IMG/VR virus record: IMGVR_UViG_3300032236_000482
Location: 1 to 27,784 of that record
Source: a virus
Reading direction: 5' to 3' (one strand)
DNA: 27,784 nt
Below are positions 23,805 to 27,784 of the stretch, piece by piece. Below the pieces are notes generated by a model, which was not told the DNA's origin, made no database searches, and worked only from the letters and a program-made list of their open reading frames with translations. The position numbers and the translations under genes were made by a program. Every line of letters starts with the position of its first letter. Positions within the stretch are counted from its first letter, which is position 1.

Positions 23805-24184
23805 TGCCAGATTTATTCAAAGAAATAGTACCATCAATATTAGAAACTGGTAAGTCTGTTTTCGTTGATGAAATGGATTATAAAGATTATGTTCCATTTG
23901 TAATCAATCGTGCCTTGTCAAATCATATGGATTGTGTGTTGTATGCCAATGAGATGAATCTTTGGCCAAACACAGAAAAAGATATGCAATATCAGTATTA
24001 TCTAAATAGTATTAGACATATGAAACGGAAATTTCAACCGTGGCATAAATCTAAGAACGATGAGAATATTGATTGTATTAAAACATATTTTGGTTACTCC
24101 AATCAAAAGGCCAAAGAGGCCTTGCGTATTCTTACTGATGAACAAATCGCTGAAATAAAAAGAAAAACAGACAAAGGCGGGTGA
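23804..24184 (+). CDS. 62: Clamp loader small subunit gp62 (short form)
   Basis: This 126-residue protein follows gp44 with a one-base overlap and precedes regA, as in T4. It is shorter than T4 gp62 (187) but keeps the pattern VPFVINRALSNHMDCVLYANEMNLWP (about 30-55; T4 has [22 protein letters not shown]) and NSIRHMKRKFQPWHKS, and ends with a helical KAKEALRILTDEQIAEIKRK segment. It is the single small subunit that bridges the gp44 ring and gp45. Short gp62 forms are usual in cyanophage-type T4s. Confidence 0.93.
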   Translation: MPDLFKEIVPSILETGKSVFVDEMDYKDYVPFVINRALSNHMDCVLYANEMNLWPNTEKDMQYQYYLNSIRHMKRKFQPWHKSKNDENIDCIKTYFGYSNQKAKEALRILTDEQIAEIKRKTDKGG

Positions 24185-24185
24185 T

Positions 24186-24593
24186 ATGATTGACGTTAAG
24201 GATTTAGTGGAAGTAACATTACAAGAACAAGATGATTTCTTAAAAGTCCGTGAAACACTAACACGGATTGGTGTGGCTTCCAAAAAAGATAAAACATTAT
24301 TCCAGTCGTGTCATATTCTCCACAAACGTGGACAATATTACATAGTACATTTTAAAGAGTTGTTTGCCTTAGATGGTAAACCAACAGACATTACCGAGAA
24401 TGACCTTTCTCGTAGAAATGCCATCGCTAACCTATTACAAGATTGGGGACTGATTACGATTGTGAATAAAACACAAACGGAAACACCACCTCCTATCTTT
24501 CTATCACAGGTTAAAATCATTTCTCACAAAGAGAAAGCAGAATGGCAATTAACACCTAAGTATAATATTGGTAAAAAACCACAAAATACTTGA
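24186..24593 (+). CDS. regA: Translational repressor RegA
   Basis: This 135-residue protein matches T4 RegA (122): DDFLKVRETLTRIGVASKKDKTLFQSCHILHKRGQYYIVHFKELFALDGK (T4 EDFLKVKETLTRMGIANNKDKVLYQSCHILQKKGLYYIVHFKEMLRMDGR) and the final EWQLTPKYNIGK. RegA binds AU-rich starts of early mRNAs, including its own, blocking ribosomes. The binding site of its own mRNA would lie around the ATGATTGACG start at 24186. It begins one base after gp62, so autoregulation could also tune the clamp loader. A perfect promoter follows its stop. Confidence 0.96.
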   Translation: MIDVKDLVEVTLQEQDDFLKVRETLTRIGVASKKDKTLFQSCHILHKRGQYYIVHFKELFALDGKPTDITENDLSRRNAIANLLQDWGLITIVNKTQTETPPPIFLSQVKIISHKEKAEWQLTPKYNIGKKPQNT

Positions 24594-24618
24594 CAGGTAG
24601 TATAAATACTAGTATAAT
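24590..24618 (+). promoter_or_regulatory. Composite early/late promoter for hsp20
   Basis: A perfect TTGACA (24590-24595), 17-base spacer and perfect TATAAT (24613-24618) form a sigma70 promoter that overlaps the regA stop. A perfect late box TATAAATA (24601-24608) lies inside the spacer. The two would give different start sites about 10 bases apart, allowing hsp20 expression before and after the switch to gp55. Confidence 0.9.
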
Positions 24619-24677
24619 TATGTGCCGTGCTCATTGAGGCGGCAATTTCTTAAACTCGCTTTAACAGGAGAAAAAGC
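24619..24677 (+). promoter_or_regulatory. hsp20 5' leader, possible RNA thermometer
   Basis: The leader has a first hairpin TGCCG/CGGCA (about 24623-24644) and then UUCUU (24647-24651), which can pair with the ribosome site AGGAG (24666-24670) through three Watson-Crick and two G-U pairs. That is weak and might melt with heat, as in fourU-type thermometers. Inference only. Confidence 0.3.
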
Positions 24678-25130
24678 ATGACAACATTTAAAACACTAGC
24701 CCCGTTCGACTTCAAATCGTTCGACCCATTTGCTTTAGGATTTGATGACGTATTCAAAGACCTACAAGACATGGCTACCAAAGTCTCTAAGACTGTAACC
24801 TATCCGCCATACAATATTAAACAAGTAAAAGAAAACAAGTATGTCATTGAAATGGCAGTTGCTGGTTTTGCTAAGACTGATATTGAAGTTACCTTAGAAG
24901 GTAACAAGTTGGTTGTCAAAGGTGCTGCAAAAGAAGATGAGACAGACGTTTCTGAATACCTATTCAAAGGTATTGCAAACCGTAACTTCAGCCGTGAATT
25001 CAAAATCGCCGACAAGGTTGAAATTGAAAACGCCGAGTTAACTAACGGTATGTTAAAGATATGGTTGTCTAACATGGTAAAAGCCCAAGACATTATCAAG
25101 AAAATTCCTTTAGTATCTAAAGATGCTTAA
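24678..25130 (+). CDS. hsp20: Small heat-shock protein Hsp20
   Basis: This 150-residue protein has an alpha-crystallin domain at about 40-132: YPPYNIKQVKENKYVIEMAVAGFAKTDIEVTLEGNKLVVKG, then YLFKGIANRNFSREFKI and the closing GMLKIWL, the position of the family's G-x-L motif. The N-terminal FDFKSFDPFALGFDDVF resembles IbpA-type bacterial proteins. Small heat-shock proteins hold unfolded proteins in oligomers. The gene is a known core accessory of aquatic T4-likes and may help capsid or tail assembly. The C-terminal KKIPLV may serve as the oligomer-binding IxI-type tail. A strong AGGAG precedes the ATG, behind a composite promoter. Confidence 0.95.
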   Translation: MTTFKTLAPFDFKSFDPFALGFDDVFKDLQDMATKVSKTVTYPPYNIKQVKENKYVIEMAVAGFAKTDIEVTLEGNKLVVKGAAKEDETDVSEYLFKGIANRNFSREFKIADKVEIENAELTNGMLKIWLSNMVKAQDIIKKIPLVSKDA

Positions 25131-25203
25131 TTGGTGGCCTGTAACCGATGAAGAATGGGAACGTCTGAATTATCCAGAACGATTTCAAAACAAAGGTAAA
25201 TAA
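25123..25203 (+). CDS. Possible 26-residue peptide overlapping hsp20 end
   Basis: An ATG inside the last codons of hsp20 (eight-base overlap) opens a short frame ending at 25203: MLNWWPVTDEEWERLNYPER plus a short FQNKGK tail. It is Trp- and Glu-rich and fills the whole gap between the hsp20 stop and the terminator, which supports a real, coupled gene. The ribosome site is weak. No family is recognised; a chance ORF remains possible. Confidence 0.4.
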   Translation: MLNWWPVTDEEWERLNYPERFQNKGK

Positions 25204-25205
25204 CA

Positions 25206-25235
25206 AAGGGGCTCTTGACAGAGCCCTTTCTTTTT
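25206..25235 (+). terminator. Terminator after hsp20 unit, overlaps next promoter
   Basis: GGGCTCT (25209-25215) pairs with AGAGCCC (25220-25226) around a TGAC loop, extended by G-U and A-U pairs, with TTTCTTTTT following. The loop and adjacent stem bases are also the TTGACA -35 box of the next promoter. Confidence 0.85.
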
Positions 25236-25243
25236 AGTATAAT
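25215..25243 (+). promoter_or_regulatory. Sigma70-type promoter overlapping a terminator
   Basis: A perfect TTGACA (25215-25220), 17-base spacer and TATAAT (25238-25243). The -35 box is the terminator's loop and the spacer holds the 3' stem and U-run. The next ATG is nine bases downstream of the -10 box, so the 5' UTR would be very short. Confidence 0.92.
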
Positions 25244-25252
25244 GGTTCTATT

Positions 25253-25462
25253 ATGAAATATCGAAACAAAGAACTCCAACATTCCAATCCTGTAAAAGTG
25301 CGTGTGAAATCATCACAAGAAGTTTTCTATACCTTCAAACATTGGGGTGTAGAAGATATTGATGGTGTTGATTTTATTTCTGTCTGTAAATTTGAACCTA
25401 GACAAGATTTGACACAACAGTTATATAAGATGCGCAAAGACTCATTAGAGTATATAAAATGA
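25253..25462 (+). CDS. Unrecognised 69-residue protein, near-leaderless
   Basis: The protein is basic, with KYRNKELQHSNPVKVRVKSSQEVFYTFKHWG and a DIDGVDFISVCKFEP segment (about 36-50), then a helical end. It is not assigned to any family. The ATG is nine bases after the -10 box of the promoter at 25215-25243, so translation is near-leaderless and no ribosome site is seen. The gene is followed within seven bases by a CAU tRNA and then dCMP deaminase, which probably share the transcript. Confidence 0.7.
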   Translation: MKYRNKELQHSNPVKVRVKSSQEVFYTFKHWGVEDIDGVDFISVCKFEPRQDLTQQLYKMRKDSLEYIK

Positions 25463-25468
25463 TACATC

Positions 25469-25543
25469 GCCCATATAGCTTAATGGTAAAGCAGGGGACT
25501 CATAATCCCTTGAGTGCTGGTTCGATTCCATCTGTGGGCACCA
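25469..25543 (+). tRNA. tRNA with CAU anticodon (Met or Ile2)
   Basis: A complete cloverleaf including genomic CCA. Acceptor GCCCATA/TGTGGGC has one T-G wobble; D-arm GCTT/AAGC; anticodon stem GGGGA/TCCCT around CTCATAA with CAT at 25501-25503; T-arm GCTGG/CCATC around TTCGATT with one C-T mismatch. CAU can be elongator Met or, if lysidine-modified, Ile reading AUA. Sequence alone does not decide, but AUA supply is plausible in this AT-rich phage. Confidence 0.92.
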
Positions 25544-25553
25544 ATTTCACATT

Positions 25554-26003
25554 ATGAAACCAAAACATATTCGAGCATACATGAAGACCGCTGAGGTCTT
25601 TGCGGAATGTTCTACCGCCAAACGTCTACATGTTGGTGCTATCATAGTTAAAGATGAACGAATTATCTCAATAGGATACAACGGAACACCATCTGGATGG
25701 GATAATAATTGTGAAAATCAGGTAACTGAATATTGTGACGTTACAAAATCATGGCTTTTTACTGGTGAAACAAAAACTAAACCTGAGGTGTTACATGCGG
25801 AAACTAATGCTATCGCTAAACTGGCGAAATTTGATGGATCTGGAAGTGGGTCTGTATTGTTCGTTACTCATGCTCCTTGCCTTGATTGTGCCAAGTTGGT
25901 ATTTCAAGCTGGCATATCTTCTGTTTACTATCGTAATAGTTATCGTGACAGCTCTGGAGTGGACTTCCTCAACAAAGCAGGAGTAAACGTAACGCAAATC
26001 TAA
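25554..26003 (+). CDS. cd: dCMP deaminase
   Basis: This 149-residue protein has the zinc-dependent deaminase motifs: HVGAIIVKDERIISIGYNGTPSG (about 26-48), HAE (81-83; His81 zinc ligand, Glu83 catalytic) and PCLDC (108-112; Cys109 and Cys112 zinc ligands). It converts dCMP to dUMP for thymidylate synthesis, balancing the phage's AT-rich DNA. T4 Cd has 193 residues, so this is shorter but complete. It lies 10 bases after the tRNA and starts with ATG 25554 without a clear ribosome site. A late-like box covers its stop codon. Confidence 0.93.
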   Translation: MKPKHIRAYMKTAEVFAECSTAKRLHVGAIIVKDERIISIGYNGTPSGWDNNCENQVTEYCDVTKSWLFTGETKTKPEVLHAETNAIAKLAKFDGSGSGSVLFVTHAPCLDCAKLVFQAGISSVYYRNSYRDSSGVDFLNKAGVNVTQI

Positions 26004-26006
26004 ATA
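25999..26006 (+). promoter_or_regulatory. Late-type promoter box before SprT-like gene
   Basis: TCTAAATA overlaps the dCMP deaminase stop and lies 43 bases before the ATG at 26050, which has AAGGAG (26034-26039). Same variant as the box at 11203. Confidence 0.5.
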
Positions 26007-26049
26007 AGGATAGATTTATTGGGTCAACTTACTAAGGAGAACTTTTGTT

Positions 26050-26553
26050 ATGAAAATCAATATAGTTAATTGTCCCGATGTGAATTTTAAGCCTTATGTG
26101 GAAGAAGCAGTTGCGTTCTACTCTAAAGAACTTATTCCTGATGGTAGACTCCGCAATCGTTGTAAAGTAAAGATTCGGTTTACAAACAAGATAGATGAGT
26201 ATGGTTTTGCAAGTGTTGAGGGTTTCAACAGCAGAAACGAACCTAGAGAATTTTTAGTAGAAGTTCATCCAGGTATTGGTGTTCGAGCCATACTTGAGAC
26301 TCTTGCACATGAGATGGTTCATGTCAAACAATATATCCGTGGTGAAACTAATGACCAACTGTCAGTATGGCGTGGTCGTAGAATCAATTCAGACAAGGTG
26401 GATTACTGGGAACATCCATGGGAGATAGATGCATTTGGCCGTGAGGCAGGTTTGTTTTACAAATTTGTTACAACGAACCACCTGTGGGATATCTTTCCTG
26501 ATTTCAGAAATCCAGCATTACCAATAACCCCTATACCTATTACATGGAAATAA
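26050..26553 (+). CDS. SprT-like zinc metalloprotease
   Basis: This 167-residue protein has the HExxH zinc-protease motif in TLAHEMVHVKQYIRGE (His87, Glu88, His91) and a downstream YWEHPWEIDAFGREAG segment (about 119-134), giving the third ligand as expected of the SprT-like/minigluzincin group. No membrane segment or signal peptide. Host SprT/Spartan proteins act on DNA-protein crosslinks, but this phage protein's substrate is unknown. It has its own late-like box and a good ribosome site, so late expression is likely. The HNH gene starts one base after its stop. Confidence 0.85.
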   Translation: MKINIVNCPDVNFKPYVEEAVAFYSKELIPDGRLRNRCKVKIRFTNKIDEYGFASVEGFNSRNEPREFLVEVHPGIGVRAILETLAHEMVHVKQYIRGETNDQLSVWRGRRINSDKVDYWEHPWEIDAFGREAGLFYKFVTTNHLWDIFPDFRNPALPITPIPITWK

Positions 26554-26554
26554 A

Positions 26555-26932
26555 ATGGCAAGAAAACCTAATTTAACAAAAACAGAAGCTCGTGACGCAC
26601 ATGTTGGTCATGGAATGGAAAGAAGTCCTAAGTGGCCTCACGTTGAGAAATTACATTTGAAACTAGAACCAGTTTGTGCTGCTTGTGGTTCAACTAAGAA
26701 ACTAAATGTGCATCATAAGAAACCATTCCATTTGTTCCCACAATTTGAATTAGATTTAAGCAATCTGATTACACTTTGCATGGACAAAGAATGCCACATC
26801 AAGATTGGCCACGGTGGAAACTTCAAAGATTACAATCCAGATGTTGCCGAAGACTCAGCTAAAGTATTGGAAAACCAAGCTTTATTTGAAGAAGTGGTAA
26901 CAGACGCAGAAAAAAAGCGTTTAATTGCCTAG
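26555..26932 (+). CDS. HNH endonuclease-like protein
   Basis: This 125-residue protein has a CAAC zinc knuckle (41-44), the HNH core NVHHKKPFHLFPQFELDLSNLITLC (about 51-75), second zinc ligands near Cys75/Cys80, and a final H in HIKIGHGG. That is the standard HNH nuclease fold. Such small HNH proteins are frequent in T4-like phages and may be homing enzymes, packaging-linked nucleases or DNA processing factors; the site cut is unknown. One base separates it from the protease gene, so they are co-transcribed. Confidence 0.88.
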   Translation: MARKPNLTKTEARDAHVGHGMERSPKWPHVEKLHLKLEPVCAACGSTKKLNVHHKKPFHLFPQFELDLSNLITLCMDKECHIKIGHGGNFKDYNPDVAEDSAKVLENQALFEEVVTDAEKKRLIA

Positions 26933-26939
26933 GAACCGC

Positions 26940-26968
26940 TTGCCAATATCATAAAATGGATATATAAT
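26940..26968 (+). promoter_or_regulatory. Sigma70-type promoter for short unit
   Basis: TTGCCA (26940-26945), a 17-base spacer and TATAAT (26963-26968) follow the HNH stop. The first ATG (26975) lies six bases after the -10 box, so transcription would start about there. Confidence 0.8.
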
Positions 26969-26974
26969 AACACT

Positions 26975-27150
26975 ATGACAAATTTTAACCATAAACCCTT
27001 TATGTCCCAGCCAGAGTATCGCACGAATAATTGCGCCGATAGCTCATGGGCGATTACAACCGGGTTTTGTGTATAGGAAAAAGTAAGTCAGAAGTTCTAA
27101 AAAGACACCAATCACAAGACCCTTAGTAACGAAAGTTCTAAGGGTTTTTT
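26975..27150 (+). ncRNA. Candidate small RNA unit (or 33-residue leaderless ORF)
   Basis: This promoter-to-terminator unit of about 175 bases contains no recognisable gene. It has an ATG at the predicted start site giving a 33-residue frame ending at 27076 (MTNFNHKPFMSQPEYRTNNC then ADSSWAITTGFCV). No ribosome site exists. A GC-richer stretch near 27029-27065 (GCGCCGATAGCTCATGGGCG) can fold and is unlike the coding DNA around it. It therefore could be a small RNA, a leaderless peptide gene, or both. No RNA family is recognised. Confidence 0.45.
27119..27150 (+). terminator. Terminator of short unit before tRNA array
   Basis: ACCCTTAG pairs with CTAAGGGT, with a one-base bulge and a further AAC/GTT pairing capped by a GAAA tetraloop (27131-27134). 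A run of T's follows. Confidence 0.93.
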
Positions 27151-27177
27151 GTTTGTTGTTTCAATACAACACATGTG

Positions 27178-27206
27178 TTGACAGGTCATCGTATCTGGCA
27201 TATAAT
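27178..27206 (+). promoter_or_regulatory. Sigma70-type promoter for tRNA array
   Basis: A perfect TTGACA (27178-27183), 17-base spacer and perfect TATAAT (27201-27206), about 42 bases before the first tRNA. The -35 is extended as TTGACAGGTC, shared with the promoter at 27688. Confidence 0.93.
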
Positions 27207-27247
27207 ACACATTGTTCATTAAAAATTTGTAGAGTTAATACATATGT

Positions 27248-27321
27248 TCCCGAGTGGTGTAGTGGTAGCACACTTGACTTTGACTCAAGTAGTATAAGTT
27301 CAATTCTTATCTCGGGTGCCA
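27248..27321 (+). tRNA. tRNA-Gln (UUG)
   Basis: Cloverleaf with genomic CCA. Acceptor TCCCGAG/CTCGGGT has a T-T mismatch at the first pair, tolerable because glutaminyl tRNAs usually have a weak 1-72 pair. D-arm GTGT/GCAC; anticodon stem CTTGA/TCAAG around CTTTGAC with TTG at 27280-27282; T-arm ATAAG/CTTAT around TTCAATT. Confidence 0.9.
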
Positions 27322-27398
27322 TATAAAAACACATTAGTGCTCCGGCGCCCCATATATCCTTCTAGAGGTGGGATAACGAAATAAGTGTGTTTCTATAT
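27322..27398 (+). other. Structured spacer hairpin between two tRNAs
   Basis: The spacer between tRNA-Gln and tRNA-Ser folds on itself. ATATA (27321-27325) pairs with TATAT (27394-27398), AAACACA (27327-27333) with TGTGTTT (27386-27392) and TTA with TAA, with one mismatch and one bulge. The loop holds a smaller CCCA/TGGG stem. No D-loop or T-loop signature is present, so it is not an ordinary tRNA. It may be a processing signal, a decayed tRNA or a stable small RNA. Confidence 0.55.
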
Positions 27399-27490
27399 GG
27401 AAAGTAATGCAGCGGGGATGGTCCTGCGACTGGCCTTGAAAACCAGGTTCTCAGAAATGGGATGGGGTTCGACTCCTCTGCTTTCCGCCA
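27399..27490 (+). tRNA. tRNA-Ser (UGA)
   Basis: Long-variable-arm tRNA with genomic CCA. Acceptor GGAAAGT/GCTTTCC; anticodon loop CTTGAAA with TGA at 27437-27439; variable arm TCTC/GGGA; T-loop TTCGACT. The anticodon stem has a C-A pair closing the loop and the T-stem has a T-T pair at its base. Long variable arm and the UGA anticodon establish serine. Confidence 0.9.
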
Positions 27491-27495
27491 AACAT

Positions 27496-27582
27496 GGAAG
27501 ATGTGTTGCAAGGTGCAACAGAGGCTTGCTAAGCCTTCGTTCAGAAATGGGCTGATAGGTTCGATTCCTATATCTTCCGCCA
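27496..27582 (+). tRNA. tRNA-Ser (GCU)
   Basis: Long-variable-arm tRNA with genomic CCA. Acceptor GGAAGAT/ATCTTCC is perfect; anticodon loop TTGCTAA with GCT at 27538-27540; T-arm ATAGG/CCTAT around TTCGATT. Its variable arm shares TCAGAAATGGG with the preceding serine tRNA, so the pair probably arose by duplication or exchange. Together they read UCN-type and AGY codons. Confidence 0.92.
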
Positions 27583-27588
27583 AAATGT

Positions 27589-27664
27589 GTAGGTGTGACC
27601 CGAAAGGCTAGGGAACGGATTGCAACCCCGTTTTATGCAGGTTCGAGTCCTGTCACCTACTCCA
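27589..27664 (+). tRNA. tRNA-Cys (GCA)
   Basis: Acceptor GTAGGTG/CACCTAC is perfect and ends TCCA, with the U73 discriminator typical of cysteine tRNA. Anticodon loop TTGCAAC with GCA at 27622-27624; the stem ACGGA/CCCGT has an A-C at the loop end. T-arm CAGG/CCTG around TTCGAGT. CCA is encoded. Confidence 0.92.
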
Positions 27665-27687
27665 GTTGTAAAAAAACAACAGACTGG

Positions 27688-27715
27688 TTGACAGGTCTTC
27701 CAGTTCTGTTACAAT
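27688..27715 (+). promoter_or_regulatory. Second tRNA promoter
   Basis: TTGACA (27688-27693), 16-base spacer and TACAAT (27710-27715) lie between tRNA-Cys and tRNA-Glu, about 20 bases before the next tRNA. It shares the TTGACAGGTC extension with the promoter at 27178. ACTGG/CCAGT arms flank the -35 box. Confidence 0.85.
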
Positions 27716-27735
27716 ACATACATGTTTTGAAAAAT

Positions 27736-27784
27736 GCTCGGTTCGTCTATCGGTTAGGACGCTGCCCTTTCAAGGCGGAAAGAC
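27736..27784 (+). tRNA. tRNA-Glu (UUC), 3' end outside window
   Basis: The first 49 bases are present: acceptor strand GCTCGGT, D-loop GTCTATCGGTTAGGAC, anticodon stem GCTGCC/GGCGG-type pairing around CTTTCAA with TTC at 27769-27771. The order TTCGTCTA matches the bacterial glutamate tRNA 5' half. The T-arm and 3' acceptor lie past base 27784. Confidence 0.88.

Noticed and set aside
27362-27583. 73-residue minus-strand frame over the tRNA array
   Set aside because: It is antisense to two serine tRNAs. Peptides of this kind are a well-known artefact of reading across tRNA genes.
1-27784. CRISPR arrays, insertion sequences or integrase
   Set aside because: No regularly spaced repeats, transposase, terminal inverted repeats or integrase-like protein seen; a strictly virulent T4-like layout.

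Overview
The window is a contiguous piece of a T4-like myovirus genome. It carries the T4 core modules in an order close to that described for marine and freshwater cyanophage- and pelagiphage-type T4 relatives. Every convincing gene is on the + strand, the DNA is AT-rich, stop/start overlaps are frequent, and there are accessory genes typical of aquatic T4-likes (hsp20, peptide deformylase, a dATP/dGTP diphosphohydrolase-type protein, a small GT-A glycosyltransferase). The host cannot be fixed from the sequence. Near-perfect sigma70-type promoters and tRNAs that encode their own CCA point to a Gram-negative bacterium.

Layout. 1-11198 is the late morphogenesis block: the end of a LamG-like virion protein, terminase gp16 and gp17, tail sheath gp18, tail tube gp19, portal gp20, a gp67-like core protein, an unknown virion-type protein, protease gp21, scaffold gp22 and major capsid gp23, closed by a UUCG-loop terminator. 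11229-11741 is a second tail-tube-fold protein. 11730-17647 is recombination and late-transcription control: UvsY, a membrane miniprotein, UvsW, an Sm-like protein, late sigma factor gp55 and nuclease gp47/gp46. 17644-21188 is accessory: peptide deformylase, a DruA-like (DUF4338-like) protein, a monocistronic winged-helix protein, a glycosyltransferase and a nucleotide diphosphohydrolase. 21175-24593 is the replisome: clamp gp45, four small unknown genes, clamp loader gp44/gp62 and RegA. 24590-26932 holds hsp20, small ORFs, a CAU tRNA, dCMP deaminase, an SprT-like metalloprotease and an HNH protein. 26933-27784 is a short stand-alone transcription unit followed by a tRNA array (Gln, Ser-UGA, Ser-GCU, Cys, partial Glu).

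Regulation is unusually legible. Structural genes are preceded by late boxes of the TATAAATA type, which gp55 with the clamp gp45 should read. Recombination, replication and tRNA units carry TTGACA/TATAAT promoters, nearly all with exactly 17-bp spacers. The hsp20 promoter combines both signals: a perfect late box lies inside the spacer of a perfect sigma70 promoter. Another promoter has its -35 box in the loop of the preceding terminator. Several transcripts would start at or within a few bases of the AUG.

The best leads for something undescribed are the DruA-like protein overlapping the deformylase gene, the hairpin that fills the spacer between two tRNAs, the small promoter-to-terminator unit at 26940-27150, the possible antisense promoter before gp55, and the composite hsp20 control region.
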